Below are positions 1-7,363 of a DNA stretch of 64,000 bases, piece by piece. A program made the position numbers and the translations under genes. The notes under the pieces were generated by a model. The model was not told where the DNA came from. It did not search any database and saw only the letters and a list, made by a program, of their open reading frames with translations. The first letter of the stretch is position 1; each line of letters opens with the position of its first letter. The DNA is from Anaeropeptidivorans aminofermentans (lineage in GTDB: Bacteria; Bacillota; Clostridia; Lachnospirales; UBA5962), in contig NZ_OW711693.1 in the NCBI RefSeq assembly GCF_940670685.1, forward strand, positions 620,001 to 684,000, in the 5' to 3' direction.

Positions 1-348
1 TTAGCCCATTGCAAAAAGGTTGCCGATGACCCGGAGCTTTCCATTACCATGACGAAGGGTCTGGACCCTTCAAAAATATCCAATATAGACTCCGTAGGCT
101 ATAAGGCCTTGGCAGATGCTACCCAAAAGTTCTTTAACGGCGTTACGGTGGTTCCGGGCCTTGTAACAGGCGGAACAGACTGCCGTTATTTTGAAGATAT
201 CTGTGACTGCTGCTACCGCTTTAGGCCTTTCATTGATAATATGGTATTAGGCTATACAACTCATGCAACAAATGAAAGATGCTACCTGCCGGCCCTGATG
301 CAGGGAATTAAAGGCATCATAGAGATAATGAAAACCACCTGCTTTTAA
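1..348 (+). CDS. M20-family metallopeptidase, C-terminal fragment (5' end outside window)
   Basis: Reading frame 1 is open from the first base to the TAA at 346-348, giving about 115 residues of a C-terminus. The text resembles the end of M20 peptidases of the carboxypeptidase S / PM20D1 type: a 'VVPGLVTGGTDCRYF' stretch (a final metal-ligand and substrate-loop region), then 'HATNERCYLPALMQGI'. The family hydrolyses peptide or N-acyl-amino-acid bonds with a two-zinc centre, but the N-terminal metal site is outside the window. A strong terminator follows immediately. It is the first of three M20-type hydrolases in the first 14 kb, next to amino-acid catabolic genes. Family assignment is fairly sure; substrate unknown. 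Confidence 0.75.
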   Translation, partial: LAHCKKVADDPELSITMTKGLDPSKISNIDSVGYKALADATQKFFNGVTVVPGLVTGGTDCRYFEDICDCCYRFRPFIDNMVLGYTTHATNERCYLPALMQGIKGIIEIMKTTCF

Positions 349-353
349 TTTAA

Positions 354-381
354 AAAACCCCTTGCCTAGGCAAGGGGTTTT
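354..381 (+). terminator. Rho-independent terminator of the M20 gene
   Basis: A 13-bp perfect stem (354-366 with 369-381, GC core CCCCTTGCC/GGCAAGGGG) has a 2-nt loop and ends in T-rich sequence, 5 bases after the stop codon. Confidence 0.85.
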
Positions 382-387
382 CCATAT

Positions 388-518
388 TTATAAAACAAAT
401 ATTATTGAAGCAAAACAGGTTCAAGATAGTAAGAAAAAACTATTTTTCATAAACGGCTTAAGTATATGGAAGTGTTTATATTAAGCTTTTCTTACGGTAA
501 TAAAATCGTTTTACTATA
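388..518. repeat. degenerate intergenic inverted-repeat element (type C-like)
   Basis: AT-rich stretch with the motif 'ACTATTTTTCATAAACGGCTTAAG', shared in part with the elements at 41334-41551 and 44110-44238, and ending in TTTTACTATA. The ends are only loosely complementary, so this is a decayed or composite copy. It lies between the convergent ends of the M20 gene and the stalk-domain gene. Confidence 0.4.
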
Positions 519-543
519 AATATAAAAATATAAAATTTAAGTT

Positions 544-1230
544 TTATTTAAAATATCCCGTATAGGCAGAAGATTCTTCATCCCCTGCGATATCTTCTAT
601 CTTCCAGTAATCCCCATCTTTTATTAATAATAAAGTTACGTTGAAATGATAGCTTCCTTCAGAGGTTTTTGTATTATATTTTATATGGTATTCCTGCTTT
701 ATATCACTTGTATTTACCTTATCTGATATTTCGTAGCTTTCAACCCAGGGGCTTGAAACTCCTGTAATCCAGAAATCATATCCGTTTTCTTCAAGGGATT
801 TTACATAGCTTTCCTTTAAAGCATCCGTCATTACGGCATATTGAATGGCGGCGTTTCTTTCGATTAATCCTTGTGACCATATATCAATGGCTTTTTCAGG
901 AGAAACAGCCCCTAAACGATCTATGGCGTCGTATAACAAACGAAGCTTTGCTTTATCTTTACTGTAGAGTGAAATGGATTTTTCCTGTTCATTGTAAATC
1001 ACTCCGCTGTCTAAGGCTTCTCCAATTTCCTTTATAGGAGCATAGGCCGTATCCTTATATATAAAGGGCTTTTTATCTTCTGGAAAAGTAATTTCCTTAT
1101 CTTGCACAGAAACGGACTTTATATTGTAGAAAACCTCTATCGCATTTGATGCTGCGCCTGCATATACGGAGGTTAATCCTATGCTTCCTATAAATATTCC
1201 TGCAACGATGCTTTTTAAATCAAATTTCAT
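544..1230 (-). CDS. secreted stalk-domain (copper amine oxidase N-like) protein
   Basis: A 228-residue exported protein. A signal peptide spans residues 1-26 (MKFDLKS then a hydrophobic run ending near VYAGA). Residues about 38-92 match the 'copper amine oxidase N-terminal / stalk' pattern: 'KPFIYKDTAYAPIKEIGEALDSGVIYNEQEKSISLY'. The rest (about 95-228) looks like a small alpha+beta domain with 'LLLIKDGDYWKIEDI', reminiscent of NTF2/DUF-type domains that sit on the cell surface. The start is supported by AAGGAGGAT 5-11 bases upstream. It is a lone gene with no operon partner. The stalk domain is a structural module and says nothing about enzymatic activity, so the function is unknown. Confidence 0.7.
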   Translation of the reverse strand: MKFDLKSIVAGIFIGSIGLTSVYAGAASNAIEVFYNIKSVSVQDKEITFPEDKKPFIYKDTAYAPIKEIGEALDSGVIYNEQEKSISLYSKDKAKLRLLYDAIDRLGAVSPEKAIDIWSQGLIERNAAIQYAVMTDALKESYVKSLEENGYDFWITGVSSPWVESYEISDKVNTSDIKQEYHIKYNTKTSEGSYHFNVTLLLIKDGDYWKIEDIAGDEESSAYTGYFK

Positions 1231-1267
1231 AAAAGATCCTCCTTCTTCAATGTTTTTATGTAATGTT

Positions 1268-1422
1268 ATTATACCATAAACATCGTTTTTTTCTCATACA
1301 TTTCCCTGCGGAAAATGTATTCGTGACTTAAACTTAAGCTTTGCCTAAGTTTAAGTCATATTATACCACAAACGTAGGTTTCACTCATACTTTTACTTTG
1401 TGAAATGCATTCACGTTATATC
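1268..1422. repeat. two degenerate ~65-bp direct repeats separated by a hairpin
   Basis: The two stretches 1268-1330 and 1359-1422 share ATTATACCAYAAACRT, then TCATAC, then a GAAAATGTATTC-like end. Between them 1325-1357 forms a perfect 12-bp hairpin (GACTTAAACTTA, 9-nt loop). The region is upstream of the stalk-domain gene (minus strand), so it could hold its promoter or duplicated operator, but no clear -35/-10 pair was assigned. Confidence 0.4.
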
Positions 1423-1427
1423 ATATA

Positions 1428-1499
1428 GTAAATTTGCTTTTCTGCCGCAGTCAGTAATGAACTCCAAGAAGGCATAAAATCTAGGAAAAGCAAATTTAC
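1428..1499. repeat. 72-bp inverted-repeat element (type D)
   Basis: Its 15-bp perfect terminal inverted repeats are GTAAATTTGCTTTTC (1428-1442) and the complement (1485-1499). The same outline (short, about 70 bp, ends reading CAATTTGCTTTT / AAAAGCAAATTG) recurs at 5214-5284 and 21280-21339. No coding capacity. Confidence 0.65.
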
Positions 1500-1585
1500 A
1501 ACGCTACTATTTTACTTTAGTTTGAGTGTAAGCATAGTTTTATAAAAAGTCTATATAGCTTGTATAAGTTTTTATCACTGCTTTG

Positions 1586-1724
1586 TATAGTAAATTTATC
1601 ATAAAGAAGCAGCAAAAGCCTATTCCCTTAAGGCTTAAAAACACGGATTTCCTTCGGAAACGGTACATTTTTGAGCCTTCGTGAATATACGGCTTTGCTA
1701 CGATTTAACTTTAAATTTACTATA
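1586..1724. repeat. 139-bp MITE-like element, type A copy 1
   Basis: It begins TATAGTAAATTTA and ends with the complement TAAATTTACTATA. Inside is the core ACACGGATTTCCTTCGGAAA, itself a small hairpin around TTCGGAA, followed by a 'TTTTTGAGCCTTCGTGAATATACGG' segment. Same length and order as the copy at 14724-14862, and inverted at 33634-33772 and 58519-58657. No transposase or ORF inside. Confidence 0.85.
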
Positions 1725-1826
1725 TAGACAATATTCCTAAATTGAAGCCTTTATCCTGTATCCAGTATAAAGGCATATTTTTATGCTGAAAAGCAGGAGG
1801 GCTAAACATAAAACAAAAAAGAAGAT

Positions 1827-1850
1827 AAATATACTGTTTATAGAATATTT
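1827..1850. promoter_or_regulatory. candidate operator, upstream copy
   Basis: AAATATACT-N6-AGAATATTT. This is a 9+9 inverted repeat with one mismatch, same arm sequence and same 6-bp spacing as the perfect palindrome at 2073-2096. The two sites flank the predicted promoter of the aldehyde dehydrogenase gene. The binding regulator is not known; the XRE-cupin gene downstream is a candidate. Confidence 0.45.
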
Positions 1851-1962
1851 AATTATTTAAAACAATATATTGAACATGAATATATTTATTGGAATTTTAA
1901 CCTGAAATAAGGCATAAATTATGTATATTATTGCTAATTCGTCAAAAGCCTCGAAAAATCAA

Positions 1963-1991
1963 TTGACTTCTATTGGTGTTAATTATATATT
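1963..1991 (+). promoter_or_regulatory. sigma-A-type promoter for the aldehyde dehydrogenase gene
   Basis: TTGACT, a 17-bp spacer and TATATT, about 135 bases before the ATG at 2126. It fits the consensus TTGACA-17-TATAAT with two mismatches. Confidence 0.5.
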
Positions 1992-2072
1992 ATATTTAAT
2001 ATAATTAATTTTAGTTATACATAAAGAATTAATCGTGCTGCATTATTTTTCAACCTGTTTACTCAAGAAAAT

Positions 2073-2096
2073 AAATATACTATCAACAGTATATTT
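2073..2096. promoter_or_regulatory. candidate operator, perfect palindrome before the aldehyde dehydrogenase gene
   Basis: AAATATACT-N6-AGTATATTT, a perfect 9+9 inverted repeat, ends 15 bases before the ribosome binding site region (AAAGGAG) and 30 bases before the ATG. Its near-copy lies at 1827-1850. A position between promoter and start suggests repression by road-block or looping; this is inference. Confidence 0.5.
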
Positions 2097-2125
2097 CATA
2101 ACAATATAATAAAAGGAGTGATATT

Positions 2126-3616
2126 ATGAATCCTATGGGCTATGTAAGAAAGGAACCCTACAAGCTGTATATCAACGGTGCATTTGTTCCTGCGGAAAGC
2201 GGAAAGACATTTGAGGTTGTGAACCCGGCCAACAATGAAGTTTTCGCTGGGGCTTATTACGGCGGGGAAGCAGACGTGCAAAAGGCTATTGAAGCCGCGA
2301 GGGAAGCTTTTGACAATGGCGAATGGAGCAAAATGTCCGCCAAGGACAGAAGCAAGCTTCTTTTAAAGGCAGGAAAAATCTTATCGGAAAGGCTTGATGA
2401 GTTTGCCGTTGTCGAAGCCCTCGACTGCGGAAAAAATTACATGAGTGCCCGTTGGTATGATGCGGTGCTTTCAGTAGATGCTTTTGAGTTTTTCGCGGGA
2501 AAAGCAAGATGCCTTGACGGAAAGGTGGTTGACTGCGGCAATGATGTTTTAAATTACGTTATTTATCAGCCGAAGGGTGTCGTAGGTGAAATTCTCCCAT
2601 GGAACGGGCCGTTTATGATGGGCTGCCAGAAGATTTCCGCCATTCTTGCGGCAGGCAATACTGTAGTTGTTAAGCCGTCGACTTTAGCTTCTCTTACCAT
2701 GCTTATGATAGCGGAAGTTTTCCATGAAGCCGGTTTTCCAAAGGGTGTGTTTAACGTGGTAACGGGAAGCGGCGCAGAAGTAGGCGGCGCCCTTGTAAAA
2801 AGTGCCCTTGTCGATATGGTTTCTCTTACCGGCGGAACTAAGACCGGCAAAGAAATCATAGAGCTTTCAAAAGATACGGTGAAAGACCTTGCTTTAGAGC
2901 TTGGCGGAAAGAGCCCTCACATTATATTTGACGATGTTGATATAAAAAGAGCCGCAAAATGGGCGAAATTCGGATTTACTTTGAATAGCGGTGAAGTCTG
3001 CGTTTCAGGTACAAGGCTTATTCTCCATAAAAATATATATGAGGAATTTCTTGAAGCATTGAAGGAAGAATGCAAAAGCTTTGTTCCCGGGGACGGCTTT
3101 GCTTATGAAAAAGGCGCGAATTACGGAACCCTTATCTCCAAAGAACATGCCCAAACCGTATGGGGATATATTGAAAAAGGAAAGGCGGAAGGGGCAAGGC
3201 TTATCTGCGGCGGAGAGCCTTATACAGACCCTGAAATTACAAAGGGTAATTTCGTTCCTCCTACTGTTTTTGCAGATGTAACACCGGATATGACTATATT
3301 CAATGAAGAGATATTCGGCCCTGTGCTTTGTGTAACGCCTTTTGAAACGGAAGAAGAGGCTATTAAAATTGCCAACATGACTACATACGGCCTTGCGGGG
3401 GCGGTTGCGACAAATAATATGCAACGGGCTTTAAGGGTAGCAAGAGCCATCAAAGGCGGCCAGATTTATATTAACTCCTATTTCTCAAAGGGTATGATAG
3501 AGTCTCCGGGAACAGGCTGGAAGGAAAGCGGTTTAGGTGTAGCCGGAATTCATAAATATATGACAAGCAAAACAATATTTGTTGATATGGATGAAAAGAG
3601 CATACCGCCTATGTAG
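2126..3616 (+). CDS. NAD(P)+-dependent aldehyde dehydrogenase
   Basis: A 496-residue cytosolic enzyme of the aldehyde dehydrogenase superfamily, of normal length, oxidising an aldehyde to its acid with NAD(P)+. Visible landmarks are 'EILPWNGPF' and 'VVVKPSTLASL' of the cofactor fold, 'SLTGGTKTG' after it, the general base Glu258 in 'ALELGGKSPH', and the nucleophile Cys292 in 'NSGEVCVSGTR' (the usual form is GQxC, so SGEVC is slightly unusual). The C-terminal 'EEIFGPVL' is also present. The start ATG follows AAAGGAG. The relatives that look closest are betaine-aldehyde and aminobutyraldehyde-type dehydrogenases. The neighbourhood of an XRE-cupin regulator and an APC permease resembles amine/polyamine catabolic loci (PuuC-PuuR-PuuP arrangement). 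The exact substrate cannot be read from sequence. Confidence 0.9.
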   Translation: MNPMGYVRKEPYKLYINGAFVPAESGKTFEVVNPANNEVFAGAYYGGEADVQKAIEAAREAFDNGEWSKMSAKDRSKLLLKAGKILSERLDEFAVVEALDCGKNYMSARWYDAVLSVDAFEFFAGKARCLDGKVVDCGNDVLNYVIYQPKGVVGEILPWNGPFMMGCQKISAILAAGNTVVVKPSTLASLTMLMIAEVFHEAGFPKGVFNVVTGSGAEVGGALVKSALVDMVSLTGGTKTGKEIIELSKDTVKDLALELGGKSPHIIFDDVDIKRAAKWAKFGFTLNSGEVCVSGTRLILHKNIYEEFLEALKEECKSFVPGDGFAYEKGANYGTLISKEHAQTVWGYIEKGKAEGARLICGGEPYTDPEITKGNFVPPTVFADVTPDMTIFNEEIFGPVLCVTPFETEEEAIKIANMTTYGLAGAVATNNMQRALRVARAIKGGQIYINSYFSKGMIESPGTGWKESGLGVAGIHKYMTSKTIFVDMDEKSIPPM

Positions 3617-3656
3617 AAGGCGGTGAATATGTAAGGCTGTTTTACGGAAGGGCAGT

Positions 3657-3998
3657 TACAGTAAACTTAAAGTTAAACAGTAACAAAACCGTATATTTGT
3701 GAGGATTCAAAAATGCGTTTTAGAAGAAACACAATAAATCGCCTTTGTGAAACTGTCTTTATTTGATTTTATATATTGAAAGGCTTATACCTATTACGAT
3801 ATAAAGGTAATTTCAAATTAAACAGTAATAAAAATCGTATATTTTGAATGGATTAAACTTAGGGATTTTATATGTTTAAGCCATTTATGAAAAATAGATT
3901 TTTATTACATTCTTCAGTGAAATTTACTATAAAGGCAATTTCACTATATTTCCGGAGGGAATCGGTTTTTGTTACCTCTTTATAAGAAATTTACTATA
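3657..3998. repeat. nested composite of inverted-repeat elements (types A, E and B)
   Basis: The outer ends are TACAGTAAACTTAAAG (3657) and AAATTTACTATA (to 3998), as in type A. Inside starts a type E unit (GTGAAACTGTCTTTA at 3747, cf. 5336-5405) whose right end TATAAAGGYAATTTC appears twice (3800-3814 and 3929-3942). Between these lies a type B unit (about 3807-3931, core AAAAATCGTATATTTTGAAT), which also occurs at 27181-27304 and 45392-45521. This reads as successive insertion of one element into another. It fills most of the gap between the aldehyde dehydrogenase and the regulator gene. Confidence 0.6.
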
Positions 3999-4129
3999 AA
4001 TTGCTGAAATCTGATTTGGATTTTCCGTGGAATTTGCAGATTTGCTTTTAAATTTGTATTTTATTGGATTCATACAGTAAATAACAAAAACAGGCAGAAA
4101 TTTATATTTAATTACTGAATAGGGAAAAT

Positions 4130-4158
4130 TTGAAAGTGAATTGGCTATATGGTATTAT
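4130..4158 (+). promoter_or_regulatory. promoter of the XRE-cupin regulator gene
   Basis: TTGAAA, 17 bases, TATTAT, placed about 39 bases before the ATG at 4197. It shows the regulator has its own promoter, separate from the aldehyde dehydrogenase gene. Confidence 0.55.
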
Positions 4159-4196
4159 TCATATTAACTTTTAAAATTTAAAACGGTGGTGTTAAT

Positions 4197-4814
4197 ATGG
4201 ATAAAAGAGAAATGGAAATAGACAAAGAAACAGAAATGGAAGAGGAAGGCGGCAATATTGACATAAGTATAGGCCTTAAAGTAAGGCAGCTCAGAAAGAT
4301 GCGAAACGTATCTCTACAGCAGCTTTCAGAAGAAACTAAAATGAGCTATTCCTTTTTATCGAGGCTTGAAAACGGAAAGCATTCCATATCCATAGTTTCT
4401 CTTCAAAGATTGGCAAAATACTTCAACGTGGATTTAATATACTTTCTTGACAATAAGGACAGCTCCGTTAAGCTTATGCGTAAAAATGACAAGCTGGATT
4501 TTTTTACCGAGGAAGGTATTTCTTTTAGTATCGGTTCATCAAAATCTGAAAAGAACCTTCAGGTGAGTCATTATAATCTTCCGCCGGCATCGCCTCAGGA
4601 AAGGCATGTCCATAAGCATAAAAATGGAGAAGAGTTTATTGTAGTAACCGAAGGAGAGGTTTCTATAATGATAGAAGGAGAGAAGTATCAGCTGGGAGAA
4701 GGGGATTCTATTTTATTTTCATCAGAGGTGGAACATACCATATACACTGAAAGCAAAGGAGCAAAGCTCATCCTTGTGGCAAGCCCTCCCTACGGAAGAG
4801 ACGTACTGGAATAA
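4197..4814 (+). CDS. XRE-family transcriptional regulator with C-terminal cupin domain
   Basis: A 205-residue regulator. After an acidic, charged N-terminal tail (residues 1-22), a Cro/C1-type helix-turn-helix occupies about residues 26-82 ('VRQLRKMRNVSLQQLSEETKMSYSFLSRLENGKHSISIVSLQRLAKYF'). A cupin_2 effector domain follows at about 120-195, with histidines in 'ERHVHKHKNGEEF' and 'GEGDSILFSSEVEHTIY'. Proteins of this build sense a small amino acid, amine or organic acid and usually control the adjacent catabolic genes (PuuR is the known model). Here it lies between an aldehyde dehydrogenase and an APC permease and precedes the selenoprotein pair, so it is the likely local regulator. Start by ATG, weak GGTGG site. 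Confidence 0.88.
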   Translation: MDKREMEIDKETEMEEEGGNIDISIGLKVRQLRKMRNVSLQQLSEETKMSYSFLSRLENGKHSISIVSLQRLAKYFNVDLIYFLDNKDSSVKLMRKNDKLDFFTEEGISFSIGSSKSEKNLQVSHYNLPPASPQERHVHKHKNGEEFIVVTEGEVSIMIEGEKYQLGEGDSILFSSEVEHTIYTESKGAKLILVASPPYGRDVLE

Positions 4815-5144
4815 AACTGAAAAAAGCCAAGAAAAAATAAGGCTATTTTTAGAAAAATAATAGTCGGAATATTCCGTTATATATTATAAAATATGCTGTA
4901 TAACAATATAGCCTCTTTGCTTTGAAAGGCCAAAAAATACGAGGAAATTCAAGGGTTTTTAAGGAGATAACGGCGTAATTGTCAGATTTTTAAAATTGAG
5001 GATTTTGCCATAAGGCTAAAAATGTGTTTCAGCTGAAGCAGATAGATAAAGCATTTTAATTTTCTTTAAATGTCAGTTCAGCTGGATAGGAAGTGAATTT
5101 TCTTTAAAGGTCACGGGGCATAAGCCTTTGCCGAAAAAGTTTCA
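4815..5144. other. intergenic DNA, no gene seen
   Basis: AT-rich sequence with no credible ORF. A short duplicated phrase 'TTTTCTTTAAAKGTCA' occurs at about 5058 and 5098. Nothing else supported. Confidence 0.4.
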
Positions 5145-5586
5145 TATAGTAAATTTAAAGTTAAACAGTAACAAAACCGTATATTTCTTGAATTCACATG
5201 AAATAGCAGCGTTGTCAATTTGCTTTTCTTTTATTTTATGTTCCCTAAAGCTAAATACTTACGGCGGTATAAAAGCAAATTGACTATACGAGGATTCAAA
5301 AATGTGTTTTAGAAGAAATATAATAAAGCACCTTTGTGAAACTGCCTTTATTTGATTTTATATGTTGAAAGGCTTATATCTATTACGGTATAAAGGCAAT
5401 TTCACCATGTTTCCGAAGGTAATCCGTGTTTTTATACTGCGTGAACTTGGAAAAGAATGCAGGCGTAGGCCTGCGAATCTTTTTAAGTGAGCGATTTCTT
5501 ATGGTTATCAACCTTGTTTTTTGTTTGATAGCCAGGAATCCGTAGGGAATCGGTTTTTGTTATTTTTTTATAAGAAATTTACTACA
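5145..5586. repeat. 442-bp nested composite element (A outside; D and E inside)
   Basis: The outer left end TATAGTAAATTTAAAG and right end AAATTTACTACA match type A in the inverted orientation. Inside are a complete type D unit (5214-5284, 14-bp perfect ends GTCAATTTGCTTTT), a type E unit (5336-5405, GTGAAACTGCCTTTA against TAAAGGCAATTTCAC), and a segment (about 5425-5545) that reappears in opposite orientation inside 10383-10623. It ends about 40 bases before the ribosome binding site of the permease gene. Confidence 0.65.
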
Positions 5587-5641
5587 GTATTAAAGTTGAG
5601 CCGGTTTGATGATTTTACATTTTTATAAGGAGGTATATGCA

Positions 5642-7012
5642 ATGAGCGACAAAAGCAACAGTTCAGGCGGAAGCCTTACCATAGCCGCGTGTATTATGAT
5701 AGCGGTAGGCGGCATGGTCGGAAGCTCCATATTTACTCTTTCAGGCGTTACGTACGGCATGGCGGGCCCCGGAGCCATTATATCGTGGATGGTTGCCGGT
5801 ACAATCATATTGTTATATGCGCTGAACCTTTCGGAACTTGCTACGACATTTCCCCGCATGGGCGGTATATTTGTATATCCAAACATCATTTTAGGCAAAA
5901 AACAGCAGACAAAGGATTTTGCGGGATGGATTTCAGCCTGGAGCTGGCTGAACTGTTCCGTTCTCGGAACTGCATTTTCAGCCATATGCATTTCTACATA
6001 TCTTCAGGAATTTATCCCTGTCGTTAAGGATTCTATGGCGCTTCAGTTTATAATTCCCCTTGTGTGGATATTCATGGGCTGGCTTTTAAATGCTAAGGGA
6101 ATTTCCACCATGGGCAAAGCCAATCAGATATTAATTACGATTTTAATGCTGATATTTGCAGTCTTTATTATAGTAGGGCTTGGGCATGCAGATTTCCAGA
6201 ATTTTAACCCCTTTGTAAGCGGAACAATGAAGACTCAGGGGGTTATAGCAGGCGTTCCCATAGCGATGAATGCCTACGGCTCTATCATTGCCATAGCCTC
6301 CATTGCCAATGAAATTAAAAACCCTAAGCGCACCATACCAAGGGCAATGGCTTCTGCGGTTCTTCTTACCATAAGCGTTTACTCTTTGATTCTTTTTACG
6401 ACATTCGGCTTTGCTCCCGTTCAGGACTTTATAGCCGATCCAAGCAGACAGTATTATCCCCTTTTATACGCTTTATTGAGAGGGCTTAACGGCAAATTCG
6501 GATGGCTTATAGGTCTTATTCCCCTCGGGGCTTTGCTTGCCATATCAAACAGTATGCTGATTATGATTATGGACGCCGGAAGAACGGTTTGCGCCGTTGC
6601 AGAATCTGGCTTTCTTCCCAAAAAGTTTAAAGAAATCGATGAAAAGAGCAAAACCCCTGTGTTTGCCCTTGTTCTTGTGGCTGTTGTATCTGCAATTATT
6701 ACATTAAGGCCCGATTTTATATGGCTTATGATTAATACAGGCTCCATATGCTCGGCTGTTACAGGGGCAATCATAGCCTTTACTGTAATCGTGTTAAGAA
6801 AGAAGCAGGCATCGGGAGAAATAAAAAACAAAAGTGAATTTCAGGTTCCCGGGGGCATATTCTTTCCTGTAATTTCAATCATCGCAATATTATTTATACT
6901 GATTGTATTTTACTTCGGCGAAGGCGGCGCTATGTCTTATATGCTTGCCGGCGGATATTATTTAATCGGTATCGTTATTTTCGCCATAAGGCAGATGGTA
7001 AAAAGCAAATAA
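5642..7012 (+). CDS. APC-superfamily amino acid / amine permease
   Basis: A 456-residue inner-membrane transporter with about 12 hydrophobic segments, the usual size for the amino acid-polyamine-organocation family. The first helix contains 'IAVGGMVGSSIFTLSG', the classic unwound G-[ST]-SIF substrate-binding motif. 'NEIKNPKRTIPRAM' is the conserved cytoplasmic loop before helix 7. The start is taken as the ATG at 5642 because AAGGAGG lies 8 bases upstream; an in-frame ATG at 5606 has no such site. It probably imports the substrate handled by the aldehyde dehydrogenase or by the reductase pair downstream. Known betaine reductase loci usually carry BCCT or ABC transporters instead, so an APC carrier argues for an amino acid or primary amine. 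Substrate not determinable. Confidence 0.88.
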   Translation: MSDKSNSSGGSLTIAACIMIAVGGMVGSSIFTLSGVTYGMAGPGAIISWMVAGTIILLYALNLSELATTFPRMGGIFVYPNIILGKKQQTKDFAGWISAWSWLNCSVLGTAFSAICISTYLQEFIPVVKDSMALQFIIPLVWIFMGWLLNAKGISTMGKANQILITILMLIFAVFIIVGLGHADFQNFNPFVSGTMKTQGVIAGVPIAMNAYGSIIAIASIANEIKNPKRTIPRAMASAVLLTISVYSLILFTTFGFAPVQDFIADPSRQYYPLLYALLRGLNGKFGWLIGLIPLGALLAISNSMLIMIMDAGRTVCAVAESGFLPKKFKEIDEKSKTPVFALVLVAVVSAIITLRPDFIWLMINTGSICSAVTGAIIAFTVIVLRKKQASGEIKNKSEFQVPGGIFFPVISIIAILFILIVFYFGEGGAMSYMLAGGYYLIGIVIFAIRQMVKSK

Positions 7013-7028
7013 CAAATACCTATTGAAA

Positions 7029-7079
7029 GGGCCGTATCCGAAGGCGCAAAAGCCGTTAAAAAGTCTTCGGATACGCCCC
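7029..7079 (+). terminator. possible terminator hairpin after the permease gene
   Basis: A 15-bp stem with one mismatch (GGGCCGTATCCGAAG at 7029 with CTTCGGATACGCCCC ending at 7079) and a 21-base loop. The T-run is weak, so termination may be partial. Confidence 0.4.
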
Positions 7080-7287
7080 TATAAAAGATACAATCAGCAA
7101 AACTTGAAAATAAGTTTGTTAACTATAAAAGGCAGCTTACTTAAAAACCGGTAAGCTATCGCTTGTATATTCTGTATTTGACTGTTTTTAAGCTTACTGC
7201 TTGTAGATTGTTTTAAAATTATAAGGCTTGATTAACTTTTTACGGGTGAAAAACGAAAGATTAATTTCTGTCAATTATTTTTAATTT

Positions 7288-7324
7288 ATAGTAAATGAAC
7301 TTAAAAACTAAGTTTATTTACTAT
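7288..7324. promoter_or_regulatory. inverted repeat just upstream of the selenoprotein gene
   Basis: ATAGTAAATGAACTTA and its complement (one mismatch) surround 5 bases, ending 27 bases before the ribosome binding site. It could be an operator or attenuating hairpin; its ends also resemble the TATAGTAAAT ends of the dispersed elements, so it may instead be a minimal decayed copy. The rest of 7080-7287 shows nothing recognisable. Confidence 0.4.
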
Positions 7325-7363
7325 GGACTTAATAAGTATACTTACTTGCCAAGGAGGGATGGT

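Noticed and set aside
5606-5641. Upstream ATG of the permease as true start
   Set aside because: No ribosome site; AAGGAGG is placed correctly for the ATG at 5642.
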